Notes under the pieces: generated by a model
Databases searched by the model: none
Told to the model about the DNA's origin: nothing
Seen by the model: only the letters and a program-made list of their open reading frames with translations
DNA from: an uncultured Amylibacter sp.
Lineage (GTDB): Bacteria; Pseudomonadota; Alphaproteobacteria; Rhodobacterales; Rhodobacteraceae
Assembly: GCA_943846615.1 (NCBI GenBank)
Contig: OX044354.1
Coordinates: 934,359-998,358 of the forward strand
Length of the DNA stretch: 64,000 bases
Reading direction: 5' to 3'
Position numbers and translations under genes: made by a program
In this document: positions 8,763-18,850 of the stretch, piece after piece
How the letters are laid out: each line of letters opens with the position of its first letter
Position numbering within the stretch: the first letter of the stretch is position 1

Positions 8763-9508
8763 TGGGGATCGTCGCAAATCTGTGGCGACATCCAATAAAA
8801 GGTGTCGGACGCGAGGAACTTGCGTCCGTCAATTTGACCGCAGGGCGATGCATGCCAATGGATCGCCACTGGGCCATCGCGCATGAAACTGCCAAGGTCG
8901 ATTTTGAAAACCCCGAATGGGCACGCTGCATAAATTTCGCACGCGGCGCCCGTGGCTATGAACTGATGGCCGTGGCCAGCCAGTTTGACGATGCAACGGG
9001 CTTGATTACGCTGTCACATCCAAAACTGGAAACAATCACGCTTGATCCTGAAACGGACGGCCCCGCGCTGGTCAATTGGGTTGCACAAATCAGCAACCCA
9101 GACCGCGCAATGCCCGCACGCGTATTCAAGGCGGATCGCGGCATGACCGACAGTTCATCTCAATCGCTGTCGATCCACGCCACCGCATCATTGGACGACC
9201 TATCAAAAACCATGGGCAAAAAATTGGATCAACGCCGTTTTCGCGGCAACATCTGGCTGGATGATATCCCCGCATGGTCTGAATTCGATTGGCTTGGTAA
9301 ATCCATCCGCATCGGCACAGCGGAATTTGAAATCACAAAACCGGTTGAACGCTGTATGGCAACAACTGTAAACCCAGATACGGGCGCATCGGATGCGGAC
9401 ACGTTGGGCACATTAAACACCAAATACGGCCACCAAGATTTCGGCGTCTTTGGCATCGTTACAAAATCAGGCGTCGTAAAATGCGGCGACAAGGCGGAAT
9501 TGATCTAA
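8762..9508 (+). CDS. MOSC domain-containing protein
   Basis: The 248-residue protein has an N-terminal beta-barrel region and a C-terminal MOSC domain with PVERCMATTVNPDTG near residues 196-210. The cysteine is the position thought to bind sulfur or the molybdenum cofactor. MOSC proteins handle Moco-linked sulfur chemistry, as in mARC/YiiM-type enzymes; the substrate here is unknown. The gene is coupled by one-base TAATG overlaps to yidC before it and engB after it. Confidence 0.88.
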   Translation: MGIVANLWRHPIKGVGREELASVNLTAGRCMPMDRHWAIAHETAKVDFENPEWARCINFARGARGYELMAVASQFDDATGLITLSHPKLETITLDPETDGPALVNWVAQISNPDRAMPARVFKADRGMTDSSSQSLSIHATASLDDLSKTMGKKLDQRRFRGNIWLDDIPAWSEFDWLGKSIRIGTAEFEITKPVERCMATTVNPDTGASDADTLGTLNTKYGHQDFGVFGIVTKSGVVKCGDKAELI

Positions 9509-10158
9509 TGGAAATGCAATACACAATCGCAGACGACGCAACCCGCGAAGAGGCCGAATTGGGCCGATTGCTATTTGCCCAAGAAACCGATTTCCTAAAA
9601 GGCGTTGTCGCAATGGACGGCATGCCACCTGCTGATCGTATGGAAATCTGTTTTGCAGGTCGTTCAAACGTTGGTAAATCCAGCCTGATCAACGCCCTTA
9701 CGGGTCGCAAATCACTGGCACGCACATCCAACACACCGGGGCGGACACAGGAAATCAACTTCTTCACCCTATCCGACAGCCACTATCTGGTCGATGTTCC
9801 AGGCTATGGCTTCGCCAACGCCCCCCTACCCGTCGTCAAAAAATGGCAAGCATTGCTAAAGGCATACCTATCAGGCCGTGCATCCCTACGCCGCGTCTTC
9901 CTGTTGATCGATTCACGACATGGCGTAAAGGCCGTGGACGAAGAGATCATGGAATTGCTGGGCCGTTCGGCTGTGACATTTCAGGTGGTTCTGACCAAGG
10001 CCGACAAGCCAAAGAAAGCGGAGCTTGAAAAAGTTATCGCCGAAACGGGCAAAATTGTCGCCAAATACCCCGCCGCATATCCCGAATTCGTGCTCACCTC
10101 GTCCGAAAAGGGCGACGGCATCCCCACACTGCGCCATATCATCCGCACATTGGTCTAG
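9508..10158 (+). CDS. engB: Ribosome biogenesis GTP-binding protein EngB/YsxC
   Basis: This small GTPase is required for late large-subunit assembly. The G1 loop [12 protein letters not shown] lies at about residues 45-56. The G3 motif DVPGYGFA and the G4 motif TKAD (about 150) are also present. The product is 216 residues, within the family range. The frame opens further upstream at 9481, but the ATG at 9508 overlapping the MOSC stop is the natural start. The next gene, argB, is 59 bases downstream. Confidence 0.95.
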   Translation: MEMQYTIADDATREEAELGRLLFAQETDFLKGVVAMDGMPPADRMEICFAGRSNVGKSSLINALTGRKSLARTSNTPGRTQEINFFTLSDSHYLVDVPGYGFANAPLPVVKKWQALLKAYLSGRASLRRVFLLIDSRHGVKAVDEEIMELLGRSAVTFQVVLTKADKPKKAELEKVIAETGKIVAKYPAAYPEFVLTSSEKGDGIPTLRHIIRTLV

Positions 10159-10217
10159 GGTCTTGGCGCGGCTGTCATTCCGCGTTAAACCAAACACAGA
10201 CTGACGGGGACAGGTTG

Positions 10218-11081
10218 ATGGAGAAATCACAAGCTATGAAACGCGATTCAATTGCAACAGCACGGATGCTGTCCGAAGCATTACCACATATCCAACGTCA
10301 CGATGGTTCCATCATCGTCATCAAACTGGGCGGGCATGCCATGTCCAGCCCCGAAGCGATGCAAAGTTTCGCCCGCGATATCGTTTTAATGCACCAATGT
10401 AATCTAAAACCCGTCATCGTTCACGGTGGCGGCCCGATGATCAATGCGATGCTGGAAAAGCTGGAAATCCCAACAGAGTTCAAAGACGGCAAACGTATCT
10501 CCACCCCCGAAACGGTCGAAGTCGTTGAAATGGTTTTATCTGGTAAGGTCAACAAAACCATCGTACAGGCAATTAATGGCCAAGGCGGCAAGGCGGTTGG
10601 CCTGTCTGGCAAAGACGCCGATTTGCTACTGTGTAAACAGGCCGACGGCGGCTTGGGCATGGTTGGCGATCCCGTAACGGTAAACGCCGATGTCGTGCAT
10701 TCCCTGCTGGAAAACGGTTACGTCCCTGTGATCGCACCACTGGGCGCAGGTACAAACGGCGAAACATTCAACGTCAACGGCGACACCGCCGCAGGCGCAA
10801 TCGCGGGCGGTTTACAGGCGGATCGTCTGTTGTTGCTAACCGATGTCGAAGGCGTGAAAGACGGCGAAGGCGATGTTCTCACAAACCTATCCGCCGACCA
10901 AGTCCACAAAATGACAGACAGCGGTGTCATTGCAGGCGGCATGATCCCCAAAACACAAACGGCACTGGATGCAATTAATTCAGGCGTTCGCGCAGTTGTG
11001 ATTATGGATGGACGCGCACCTAATGCATGTTTGCTGGAATTGTTCACAGATCACGGCGCGGGCAGTATGATTCGCGCCTAA
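10218..11081 (+). CDS. argB: Acetylglutamate kinase
   Basis: ArgB phosphorylates N-acetyl-L-glutamate in the second step of arginine synthesis. The 287-residue sequence has the amino-acid-kinase motifs [11 protein letters not shown] (about 30-40), [12 protein letters not shown] (about 70), [15 protein letters not shown] and [15 protein letters not shown]. The ATG at 10218 follows a GGGGACAGG site. ArgH, the last enzyme of the pathway, is encoded near the right end of the window, so the arginine genes are scattered. Confidence 0.96.
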   Translation: MEKSQAMKRDSIATARMLSEALPHIQRHDGSIIVIKLGGHAMSSPEAMQSFARDIVLMHQCNLKPVIVHGGGPMINAMLEKLEIPTEFKDGKRISTPETVEVVEMVLSGKVNKTIVQAINGQGGKAVGLSGKDADLLLCKQADGGLGMVGDPVTVNADVVHSLLENGYVPVIAPLGAGTNGETFNVNGDTAAGAIAGGLQADRLLLLTDVEGVKDGEGDVLTNLSADQVHKMTDSGVIAGGMIPKTQTALDAINSGVRAVVIMDGRAPNACLLELFTDHGAGSMIRA

Positions 11082-11090
11082 AGGGTATTC

Positions 11091-11882
11091 ATGACCGAAG
11101 CGACCATCAGACTCTCTTTTTTCCTTGGCATTCTGGCGATCCTAATCGTTGCGGAATTCTACCTTCCACGCAAACAACGCGTGCACCCACGTCAGGGTCG
11201 CTGGATCACTCACACGGTGATCACGGTACTAAATACGATAACCCTGAACCTAATGAACATCGTGATGCCCCTATTGGCTGTCGGCGCGGCGATGGATGCG
11301 GCGGGCAAAGGTTGGGGATTATTCAACACCCTAAACCTGCCTCTCTGGGCCGACATCATCCTAACCATCATCATCCTCGATTTCGTGGTCTGGTTCCAAC
11401 ACCTGTTGTCGCACAAGATCCCATTCCTGTGGCGCTTCCACCGCATGCACCACACGGATCGCGATTTGGACGTCACATCAGCCGTCCGCTTCCACCCTAT
11501 TGAGATCGCTTACTCGATGCTGCTTAAAATCGCCGTTATCTACCTGCTCGGCCCCGCCGCAATCGCCGTGATCGCGTTTGAGATCATCCTGAACGGCACC
11601 GCCATGTTCAACCACGCAAACCTAAAACTGTCCCACGGTCTCGATGCTCTCTTGCGCAAAATATTGGTCACCCCAGACATGCACCGCGTACATCATTCCG
11701 TCCACCGCGATGAACACGACACGAATTTTGGTTTCGCCATGTCCATTTGGGATCGTATATTCGGCACCTACACCGCCCAACCCCGGGATGGGCACGCGGA
11801 TATGAAACTGGGTTTGCACTGGCAGGATGATCGCCCGACGAAAATCACATGGTCGCTGCTTTTGCCGTTTCGCAAAAACTGA
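11091..11882 (+). CDS. Sterol desaturase / fatty acid hydroxylase family protein
   Basis: This integral membrane di-iron enzyme candidate has 263 residues and about four to five membrane segments. The histidine clusters of the family are present: HLLSH (104-108), HRMHH (117-121) and HRVHH (198-202), with an additional H175 in AMFNHANL. Such enzymes hydroxylate or desaturate lipids using O2. The actual substrate, perhaps a fatty acid, carotenoid or ornithine lipid, cannot be read from the sequence. AAGGG precedes the ATG. The stop codon overlaps the next start (TGATG), so the three genes to 13029 form a small operon. Confidence 0.88.
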   Translation: MTEATIRLSFFLGILAILIVAEFYLPRKQRVHPRQGRWITHTVITVLNTITLNLMNIVMPLLAVGAAMDAAGKGWGLFNTLNLPLWADIILTIIILDFVVWFQHLLSHKIPFLWRFHRMHHTDRDLDVTSAVRFHPIEIAYSMLLKIAVIYLLGPAAIAVIAFEIILNGTAMFNHANLKLSHGLDALLRKILVTPDMHRVHHSVHRDEHDTNFGFAMSIWDRIFGTYTAQPRDGHADMKLGLHWQDDRPTKITWSLLLPFRKN

Positions 11883-12532
11883 TGCTGGACGAAATTACGA
11901 AAACCATTGCCCCGCACGGGCTGGTGATTTCAGGGGCATTGCACCCCGACGCAAACGACATTTCAAACGCCAAGACCCTGATCCTGCTCAGCCCCCGCGA
12001 AACGTTCTGGGACATCTTCAAAAACGCACCCGAATACACCGACAACACCCCAAACCCAATCGATCGTTGGTCAAAACGCGTCATATCCGACATCGCAATG
12101 CACCTAAACGCACGCACCCAGTTCCCCTTCGGCGGCCCACCATATGCCCCATTCTTGGACTGGGCCAAACAATCAGGTCGCGCCTTCTCATCCCCATTGG
12201 GCATGCTGGCTCACGACACATACGGCATGATGATCAGCTATCGCGGCGCACTGGCATTCGATCACAAAATCGCGTTGCCCGCGTCACCATCCACATCTCC
12301 ATGTGAAACTTGTGCAGCCAAACCCTGCCTCTCGGCCTGCCCCGTCAACGCGATTACACCCGAACACGGCTACGATGTCGCCACCTGCCACGCCCACTTG
12401 GATACACCTCAGGGTGAAACATGCATGACACAGGCCTGTCGCATCCGCACATCCTGTCCAGTTTCTGTTGCAGTAAAACGCGAAACCGCTCATAACATGC
12501 TGCACATGCGCGCGTTCAAAGGGGAAACATGA
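11882..12532 (+). CDS. 4Fe-4S ferredoxin-type protein
   Basis: The 216-residue protein carries a C-terminal iron-sulfur motif CETCAAKPCLSACPVNA (about residues 139-155). A second cysteine group, CMTQACRIRTSCP, follows. The layout resembles the Fe-S domain of epoxyqueuosine reductase-like proteins, but the protein is shorter and lacks the cobalamin-binding part that I would expect in QueG. An upstream ATG at 11849 is in frame. The ATG at 11882, coupled through TGATG to the desaturase stop, gives the more natural start. Probably an electron carrier or a small reductase. Confidence 0.75.
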   Translation: MLDEITKTIAPHGLVISGALHPDANDISNAKTLILLSPRETFWDIFKNAPEYTDNTPNPIDRWSKRVISDIAMHLNARTQFPFGGPPYAPFLDWAKQSGRAFSSPLGMLAHDTYGMMISYRGALAFDHKIALPASPSTSPCETCAAKPCLSACPVNAITPEHGYDVATCHAHLDTPQGETCMTQACRIRTSCPVSVAVKRETAHNMLHMRAFKGET

Positions 12533-13029
12533 AACGTCTTATTCTGACACGACACCAAAAATCCAGTTGGGATAACGTCCACGACACCGATCACCAGCGC
12601 ACATTAAATGATCGCGGCAGACAAGGATGCGTTCTAATCGGCAATTGGCTACTGGAACAAAACTTCATCCCCGATCAGGTTCTGTCATCCACTGCTGTGC
12701 GTTGTGTCGAAACATGGGCGGGCATCGCAGAAACCATGGATTCAAACGCCCCCGTTGTATACGAGAGTGGCCTTTACCATTCCTCTCCAGACCTCATTCT
12801 AACACACCTACAAAAGGCGACGGGCGACACGGTATTACTTACCGCCCACAACCCCGGCATCGGCGAATTCGCGGGCCGCATTTGCGCCAAACAACCGGAT
12901 CACGACCGCTTCTTTGGTTACCCATCAGGTGCAACAACATTGGTGGAATTTGACGTTGATGATTGGGCGGACATCACCTTTGGCAGCGGCGAATGTCGCG
13001 GATTTACGATTCCATCCGCCCTACAATAG
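12529..13029 (+). CDS. Histidine phosphatase family protein (SixA-like)
   Basis: The 166-residue single-domain protein opens with LILTRHQKSSWD, containing the catalytic RH of the histidine-phosphatase fold. The second catalytic histidine is in TVLLTAHNPGIGEFA. The closest recognisable type is the SixA-like group, which removes phosphate from small molecules or phosphohistidine. The gene overlaps the 4Fe-4S gene by four bases (ATGA). A substrate cannot be assigned. Confidence 0.88.
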   Translation: MKRLILTRHQKSSWDNVHDTDHQRTLNDRGRQGCVLIGNWLLEQNFIPDQVLSSTAVRCVETWAGIAETMDSNAPVVYESGLYHSSPDLILTHLQKATGDTVLLTAHNPGIGEFAGRICAKQPDHDRFFGYPSGATTLVEFDVDDWADITFGSGECRGFTIPSALQ

Positions 13030-13122
13030 AAGTATTCGTCACTCTTTAGTTAAATAAAATACTTGATTTACTGAAAAATTCATAACAACCTAAAAGTGTA
13101 TACATAACTTTTGGGGGATTAC

Positions 13123-14541
13123 ATGAAAAAACTTATTTCTATCGGCCTGGCGTGTTCAACGCTAACCAGCGCTGCATTCGCGCAAAACTTTGAGGTCGAG
13201 CCAATCGTCGGCTTCCCAGATTTCGGCTTTATGGTGCCTCCAGGCACGGGCGATGGTGAATATACTGGCCCCGTTTTTGTTCTGCGCGATGACTATCCAA
13301 AAACCATGCCGCCACTGGACTCTGGCGTCCAAGAGATCCTGAAAATGGACTTTGCAGGCGATTCCATCAATTACGCCACAGCCGTGCGCGACTACATCTT
13401 CGAAGGCAACATTCGCGGCGGCAGCGTCGAAGCGGACTTTGACCTGTTTAAAAATTCCGTCGGCCGCGATTGGTACCACGCCCCATGGCAACACTGGGGA
13501 CCAAACGGTCGCGAGGGTTACCACGGCCTCACACGCGAAGGCCCCCTTTCGCCCTACGTTTTGGATAAAACCCAAAAGGATAAATCATCCGCCTACGCCG
13601 TTGGCTTCTATAATGGCCCAGGTGGTTTGACCTTCGGCAAGGTATGGCCCAGCGCCGACCAAGGTCCAGACCTTTCCACCCTGATCGCTGGCGAAGGTTT
13701 CCCAGAAGGCACCATCGTTGGAAAATTCTTATTCACGGTTTTGGATGAAACACAGGTCAGCTATCTTTCGAACCCATTGCAATGGAACGCCTACATGTAT
13801 GATTGCGATGTTCCATCGTCTGCTGGTTACGGTGGCGATTGCACCGCCGACAAACGCTCCACGCAAAAAGTGAACCTCTTGCAAATGGACATCATGATCA
13901 AAGACAACCGTGCTGTTGATGCCGCTGGTTGGGTCTTTGGAACGTTTTCATACAACGGTAACCTACCGGCGGATCACCAATATTCCGCCGCCTGTGAGCA
14001 ATATTCAGGCGATGCAAAGAAATGGTGTAACTTGGTACCTGTTGGCGTGATGTGGGGCAATGATCCCGATAATGATATCGGTCATTTGAACCTAACACCC
14101 AGCGTGGACAATCCAACTGTGATCAACAAAACGTTGAAACAGACCGTTATCAATCCATCACCTGATTTGCCTGCGCAGCATCTGGGTTGGGCATCACGAC
14201 TGGATGGCCCTGCGGATAATCCAGGTTCCAGCTGTATGTCGTGTCACTCTACGGGCCAATACCCCGCGGTTTCACCGATCATGTTGACGTTTAATCCCGC
14301 CGAAATGCCCCATGATGGCGCAACGGCATCACCCGAATGGATGCGCTACTTCCGCAATTTCAAAGACGGCGAAGCGTTCGACGAAGGCCGCGCAGTTTCC
14401 ACCGATTTCTCAATGCAATTGCTGAAATCAATTCAAAACTATGTGGAATGGCGCTCACAATCACAACAAGGCGGTTATGCTGTTGAATACTGGACAGACA
14501 ACAACGTCGGCCCAGTAACGCGTGGTGCGCATCTCGAATAA
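13123..14541 (+). CDS. Secreted CxxCH-containing protein of unknown function
   Basis: The 472-residue protein begins with a signal peptide (KKLISIGLACSTLTSAAFA, cleavage before QNFEVEP). A single heme c attachment motif CMSCH lies at about residues 371-375, in a NPGSSCMSCHSTGQYP context. It may therefore be a periplasmic monoheme cytochrome-like protein. The large N-terminal part, rich in Gly, Pro, Asp and aromatic residues, is not a domain I recognise. GGGGGATTAC precedes the ATG. It stands alone, with 93 bases before it and a strong terminator after it. Confidence 0.72.
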   Translation: MKKLISIGLACSTLTSAAFAQNFEVEPIVGFPDFGFMVPPGTGDGEYTGPVFVLRDDYPKTMPPLDSGVQEILKMDFAGDSINYATAVRDYIFEGNIRGGSVEADFDLFKNSVGRDWYHAPWQHWGPNGREGYHGLTREGPLSPYVLDKTQKDKSSAYAVGFYNGPGGLTFGKVWPSADQGPDLSTLIAGEGFPEGTIVGKFLFTVLDETQVSYLSNPLQWNAYMYDCDVPSSAGYGGDCTADKRSTQKVNLLQMDIMIKDNRAVDAAGWVFGTFSYNGNLPADHQYSAACEQYSGDAKKWCNLVPVGVMWGNDPDNDIGHLNLTPSVDNPTVINKTLKQTVINPSPDLPAQHLGWASRLDGPADNPGSSCMSCHSTGQYPAVSPIMLTFNPAEMPHDGATASPEWMRYFRNFKDGEAFDEGRAVSTDFSMQLLKSIQNYVEWRSQSQQGGYAVEYWTDNNVGPVTRGAHLE

Positions 14542-14563
14542 CCCTCCCCGCACTGCAAATCAG

Positions 14564-14592
14564 AACGGGCGCAACGTTGCGCCCGTTTTTTC
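14564..14592 (+). terminator. Intrinsic terminator after the CxxCH gene
   Basis: A perfect 11-bp GC-rich inverted repeat with a 2-base centre (arms from 14564 and ending at 14586) runs into a T6 tract. It is a typical Rho-independent terminator 23 bases after the stop codon. Confidence 0.9.
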
Positions 14593-14643
14593 TTTCCATC
14601 TGTGTCTGATCGCGTTTAAGTGCACCAAACACAGGGGCGAACA

Positions 14644-15477
14644 ATGACACAAAAATCCATCCTCATTACAGGCTGCTCAACCGGTATTGGATACGACGCC
14701 GCCCACACGCTACACAAACGCGGCTGGCGCGTCTTCGCTACCTGCCGCGCCGAGGTGGATTGCGAACGCCTACGTGGCGAAGGGCTGGAAAGTTTCCCCC
14801 TCGATTACGAAGACGAAGCATCAATCAAAGCCGCCGTCGCAGAAACCCTAAAACGTACAGGCGGAACATTGGACGCCCTGTTCAACAACGGTGCCTACGC
14901 CATCCCTGGATTGGTTCAGGATCTCCCCCGCGACGCCCTTCGCACCATATTTGAGGCAAATCTTTTCGGCTACTTCGATCTGATAAATCAGTTGATGCCT
15001 GCAATGACGAAACAAGGCCACGGTCGTATTATCAACTGCTCTTCCGTCCTCGGCTTCGTCGCAACCCGTGCGCGCGGCTCTTACGTGGCAACAAAATTCG
15101 CCCTCGAAGGCCTAACAGATGCCATGCGCCTCGAACTGCGCACTCAACCCATAGACATTTGCCTGATCGAACCCGGCCCCATCACAACAGAGTTCAGAAA
15201 CAACGCAAAGGGACAGTACGAACGCTGGATAGATTGGAAAAATTCCGCACGTAAATCCTTCTATGAAAAATTGCTAATGCCACGGCTCTATACCCCTTCC
15301 GAGGGTTTGGATTTCGGCGAATTGCCATCCGCCGCCGTCACCGCTAAATTGATCCATGCATTGGAATCCAATCGCCCCAAACCGCGATACTACGTGACAA
15401 CACCCACATACATCTGTGGTGTGCTGAAACGCCTGTTGACCACACGCGCATTGGACAGAATACTGAACAAATTCTAA
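14644..15477 (+). CDS. Short-chain dehydrogenase/reductase
   Basis: This is a classical SDR of 277 residues. It has the nucleotide-binding TGCSTGIG (about 8-15), the NNGAYA motif (about 82-87), an active-site serine in INCSSVLGF and the catalytic YxxxK in SYVATKFALEG. It oxidises or reduces an unknown substrate with NAD(P)H. The ATG at 14644 follows CAGGGGCGA; the frame opens earlier at 14620 with GTG. The next gene, a small membrane protein, follows after 15 bases. Confidence 0.9.
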   Translation: MTQKSILITGCSTGIGYDAAHTLHKRGWRVFATCRAEVDCERLRGEGLESFPLDYEDEASIKAAVAETLKRTGGTLDALFNNGAYAIPGLVQDLPRDALRTIFEANLFGYFDLINQLMPAMTKQGHGRIINCSSVLGFVATRARGSYVATKFALEGLTDAMRLELRTQPIDICLIEPGPITTEFRNNAKGQYERWIDWKNSARKSFYEKLLMPRLYTPSEGLDFGELPSAAVTAKLIHALESNRPKPRYYVTTPTYICGVLKRLLTTRALDRILNKF

Positions 15478-15492
15478 CAAAGGACCAAAACA

Positions 15493-15687
15493 ATGGACCC
15501 GTTATACATCCTCGTCGTTATCGCCGTATTGGCTGTGCTTGTCACCTTGATGATCGGCCTTGGCGCATTCACCTCTGGCGGTGAATTCAACAAAAAATAC
15601 GCCAATAAAATCATGCGCTGGCGCATCATCCTTCAGGCCGTCGCAGTGGCGCTCATCCTGCTCTACGTCTACCTACGAAACGGATAA
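15493..15687 (+). CDS. Twin-transmembrane HIG1-like small protein
   Basis: The 64-residue protein consists of two membrane helices (about 4-26 and 42-60) joined by a loop with FNKKYANKIMRWRI. This is the pattern of the HIG1 / hypoxia-induced protein region. In mitochondria and alphaproteobacteria these proteins are linked to respiratory complexes. A role here is inferred only. AAAGGACC is a good ribosome-binding site. It sits directly before the corrinoid adenosyltransferase. Confidence 0.82.
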   Translation: MDPLYILVVIAVLAVLVTLMIGLGAFTSGGEFNKKYANKIMRWRIILQAVAVALILLYVYLRNG

Positions 15688-15691
15688 CGAC

Positions 15692-16264
15692 ATGGTCACG
15701 CTTAACAAAATCTACACGCGCACAGGCGACGCAGGCACAACCGCATTGGGCAACGGCGAGCGCGTCGGAAAACAATCCGCCCGTGTCAACGCATACGGTA
15801 CCGTCGATGAAACCAACGCCACCGTCGGCTTGGCACGGCTACATTCCACAGGCGAATTGGACGCGGCACTGGCCCTGATCCAAAACGATCTGTTCGATCT
15901 GGGCGCAGACCTTTGCCGCCCCAATATGGCCGCTGACGCCGATGCCGAATACCCGCCCCTGCGCATTGCCGCATCACAAGTCGACCGCTTGGAATCCGAA
16001 ATCGACGCGATGAACGCAAACCTTTCCACATTGAAAAGCTTCATCCTACCCGGCGGTTCCCCACTTGCTGCACACATGCACCTGTGCCGCACGGTATCCC
16101 GTCGCGCCGAACGTCTGTGCGTCGATCTCGCATCAACGGACGACGTAAACCCAGACGCGATCAAATACCTGAACCGCCTGTCGGATTGGTTTTTCGTCGC
16201 TGGCCGCGTGGCAAACAACAACGGCGCGGATGATGTCCTCTGGGTGCCGGGCGCTAACCGATAA
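15692..16264 (+). CDS. ATP:cob(I)alamin adenosyltransferase (PduO type)
   Basis: This enzyme transfers the adenosyl group of ATP to cob(I)alamin to make coenzyme B12. The 190-residue product shows the PduO pattern: YTRTGDAGTTALGNGERVGK at the N-terminus, YGTVDETNATVG, then LPGGSPLAAHMHLCRTVSRR and the C-terminal YLNRLSDWFF. The start is placed at the ATG at 15692, four bases after the HIG1-like gene. No other cobalamin genes are nearby. Confidence 0.93.
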   Translation: MVTLNKIYTRTGDAGTTALGNGERVGKQSARVNAYGTVDETNATVGLARLHSTGELDAALALIQNDLFDLGADLCRPNMAADADAEYPPLRIAASQVDRLESEIDAMNANLSTLKSFILPGGSPLAAHMHLCRTVSRRAERLCVDLASTDDVNPDAIKYLNRLSDWFFVAGRVANNNGADDVLWVPGANR

Positions 16265-16454
16265 ATCCCGAAAACCCATTTCAGGATACCAAAATCTCAC
16301 CCCACGCGTGCGAATTTGCATGGCTCTTTTGCACTGACGCGGCGTATTATGACCCTGAATTGTCCGATTTACACTTTTCCGTCGTATCCAAGACAGTTAC
16401 AAGAAACACAGGAATTTTCGCGGGTCATTCCCCCGCCTTACAAGGAGAACGCAA

Positions 16455-17216
16455 ATGAAGGTTTTAGTACCTGTCAAACGCGTGATTGATTATAACGTGA
16501 AAGTGCGCGTCAAAGCGGACGGAAGCGGTGTTGATCTCGCCAATGTTAAAATGTCGATGAACCCCTTCGACGAAATCGCAGTCGAAGAGGCGATCCGCCT
16601 AAAGGAAGCTGGCAAAGCAGACGAAATCGTTGCCGTATCCATCGGTGTGAAACAGTCCCAAGAAACATTACGTACAGCATTGGCCATGGGCGCAGACCGC
16701 GCAATCCTAATCATTGCGGCAGACGACGTTCACACAGACATCGAACCATTGGCAGTCGCAAAATTGCTAAAAGCCGTGATCGACGAAGAACAACCCGGTT
16801 TGGTTTTGGCTGGTAAACAAGCAATCGACAACGACATGAACGCCACGGGCCAAATGTTGGCGGCCCTTCTGGGCTGGTCACAGGCCACATACGCATCTGA
16901 ATTGGACGTGGACGGTGACAGCGCAACAGTAACGCGCGAGGTTGACGGTGGACTACAAACGATCAAGGTGAAAATGCCAGCAATCGTAACCGTAGACCTT
17001 CGCCTAAACGAACCACGTTACGCGTCACTTCCAAACATCATGAAAGCCAAGAAAAAGCCGCTGGATGAAAAATCTGCCGCTGATCTGGGCGTAGACGTTT
17101 CACCACGTCTGACTGTTGTGTCCACAACAGAGCCAGCCGAACGCGCCGCTGGTGTGAAGGTTGCAGATGTTGCCGAATTGATCGCAAAACTTAAAGACGA
17201 AGCAGGAGTAATCTAA
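16455..17216 (+). CDS. etfB: Electron transfer flavoprotein subunit beta
   Basis: The beta subunit pairs with EtfA to carry electrons from acyl-CoA and related dehydrogenases to ETF-ubiquinone oxidoreductase. The 253-residue protein starts [20 protein letters not shown] and contains [19 protein letters not shown], the typical AMP-binding region. AAGGAGAAC precedes the ATG. The stop overlaps the etfA start by one base. The 190-base upstream gap must hold the promoter, but I cannot pick out convincing boxes. Confidence 0.96.
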   Translation: MKVLVPVKRVIDYNVKVRVKADGSGVDLANVKMSMNPFDEIAVEEAIRLKEAGKADEIVAVSIGVKQSQETLRTALAMGADRAILIIAADDVHTDIEPLAVAKLLKAVIDEEQPGLVLAGKQAIDNDMNATGQMLAALLGWSQATYASELDVDGDSATVTREVDGGLQTIKVKMPAIVTVDLRLNEPRYASLPNIMKAKKKPLDEKSAADLGVDVSPRLTVVSTTEPAERAAGVKVADVAELIAKLKDEAGVI

Positions 17217-18142
17217 TGGCTGTATTACTATTAGCAGAAGTTGTTGGTGGCGAAATCTCTATGGACCAAACAGGCAAAGCATTGTCTGCTGTTGCGGGTC
17301 TGGGCGACGTAACTGTTCTTTGTGCATCCGCTGGATGTTCTGGCGCGGCTGAAGCGGCGGCAAAATTGGACGGTGTGTCCAAGGTGTTGTGCGCAGATGA
17401 TGCGGCATACGGAAACGCATTGGCTGAACCCACTGCTGACCTGATCGTGTCACTGGCTGGCGACTACGATCACATCGCAGCCCCCGCAACCACAAGCGCG
17501 AAAAACATCCTGCCACGCGTGGCGGCATTGTTGGACGCTATGGTGATCACAGACGTAACTGGCGTTGTTGACGCTGACACGTTTGAACGCCCAATCTACG
17601 CAGGCAACGCAATCCAAACCGTAAAATCAAGCGACGCGAAGAAGGTTCTTTCGATCCGTACTGCTGGTTTTGACGCGGCTGGCGAAACTGGTTCCGCATC
17701 TGTTGATTCAATCGACGCCGTTGCAAACCCTGGACTGTCCGAATGGGTCGAAGACAAGGTTCAAACATCAGATCGCCCAGAACTGACATCGGCAAAAATC
17801 GTTGTCTCAGGTGGCCGTGGTGTTGGCTCCGAGGAAAGCTTTGCGATCATCGAAGCATTGGCCGACAAACTAAACGCCGCAGTTGGCGCATCCCGCGCGG
17901 CCGTGGATTCAGGTTACGCACCAAACGACTGGCAAGTTGGTCAAACAGGCAAGGTCGTTGCCCCTGACCTCTACATCGCCGCTGGTATCTCTGGCGCCAT
18001 CCAACACTTGGCTGGCATGAAAGATTCCAAAGTGATCGTAGCAATCAACAAAGACGAAGAAGCCCCGATTTTCCAAGTGGCTGATTACGGTCTGGTTGCT
18101 GATTTGTTTGACGCAGTTCCAGAACTGACTGACGCGCTATAA
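17216..18142 (+). CDS. etfA: Electron transfer flavoprotein subunit alpha
   Basis: The alpha subunit binds FAD. The C-terminal FAD domain has [51 protein letters not shown] and [12 protein letters not shown]. Its 308 residues are full length. The last 34 codons and the terminator are repeated 940 bases downstream with only synonymous changes (see the repeat entries). The complete gene is the one next to etfB. Confidence 0.96.
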   Translation: MAVLLLAEVVGGEISMDQTGKALSAVAGLGDVTVLCASAGCSGAAEAAAKLDGVSKVLCADDAAYGNALAEPTADLIVSLAGDYDHIAAPATTSAKNILPRVAALLDAMVITDVTGVVDADTFERPIYAGNAIQTVKSSDAKKVLSIRTAGFDAAGETGSASVDSIDAVANPGLSEWVEDKVQTSDRPELTSAKIVVSGGRGVGSEESFAIIEALADKLNAAVGASRAAVDSGYAPNDWQVGQTGKVVAPDLYIAAGISGAIQHLAGMKDSKVIVAINKDEEAPIFQVADYGLVADLFDAVPELTDAL

Positions 18143-18193
18143 GCAAACTTAAATTATACAAAGGGCCCTCGCATTGCGGGGGCCTTTTTTGTT
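18038..18193 (+). repeat. Direct repeat copy 1: etfA 3' end and terminator
   Basis: This stretch covers the last 34 etfA codons, the stop and the terminator. It is repeated at a constant offset of 940 bases at 18978-19133. Counting by eye there are eight differences in 156 bases (about 95% identity). The four in the coding part (18040, 18067, 18070, 18139) are all at third codon positions and silent. The fasciclin gene lies between the copies. Confidence 0.93.
18160..18190 (+). terminator. Intrinsic terminator of etfBA
   Basis: A GC-rich hairpin with a 3-base loop (CGC/GCG at the tip, CCC/GGG and AAGG/CCTT below) runs into T6. It ends etfBA 18 bases after the stop. A near-identical hairpin recurs at 19100-19130. 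Confidence 0.88.
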
Positions 18194-18367
18194 TTCAACC
18201 GCCCCATTTCGCTTGAAATCCTGTCCGATCCTACAGAATACAAAATCTTTTTTCACATTATTTTCCCTTATTTCATTAGTCAAAATGCTATTTTAAATTT
18301 TTTCTGTGATCCAAAACAAAATCCGCCACGTACTCTTCATACAACCAACTCAACAGAGGTAACTCAC

Positions 18368-18850
18368 ATGCTAAGACGTACATTTATTGCAGCAATTGCT
18401 GTTTCATCATTCGCAACTTCTGCATTCGCAGACGGGCACTCCAAAGACATCGTAGACACCGCCGTAGGTGCTGGCAGCTTCACAACGCTTGTCGCAGCAG
18501 TCCAAGCCGCAGGCTTGGTAGACACGCTGAAAGGCGACGGTCCATTCACTGTTTTCGCCCCAACAGACGAAGCATTCGCAGCATTGCCAGTAGGCACAGT
18601 TGAAACGCTATTGAAGCCAGAAAACAAAGATCAGCTGGTAAGCATCCTAACCTACCACGTTGTAGCAGGCAAAGTGATGGCCTCTGATGTATCGGGCAAA
18701 ATGATGGGCGTAAAAACAGTCAACGGCGCGAAAGCTCAAATCAACGGAATGCAAGGCGTAAAGATTGACGGAGCGACTGTAACCGCAGCGAACATCGAAG
18801 CATCCAACGGCGTAATTCACGTGATCGATCAGGTAATTCTACCAAAATAG
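18368..18850 (+). CDS. Secreted fasciclin-domain protein
   Basis: The 160-residue protein has a signal peptide ([20 protein letters not shown]). One FAS1 domain follows, with [37 protein letters not shown] (H1 motif region), [10 protein letters not shown] (YH motif) and [14 protein letters not shown] (H2). FAS1 domains mediate adhesion or ligand binding outside the cell. CAGAGGTAA precedes the ATG. The upstream 180 bases are AT-rich and probably contain its promoter. The gene is bracketed by two copies of the etfA tail, which suggests it arrived by recombination. Confidence 0.92.
   Translation: MLRRTFIAAIAVSSFATSAFADGHSKDIVDTAVGAGSFTTLVAAVQAAGLVDTLKGDGPFTVFAPTDEAFAALPVGTVETLLKPENKDQLVSILTYHVVAGKVMASDVSGKMMGVKTVNGAKAQINGMQGVKIDGATVTAANIEASNGVIHVIDQVILPK

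Noticed and set aside
16265..16454. Promoter boxes for etfBA
   Set aside because: TTGCAC and TATTAT-like words occur but with impossible spacing.
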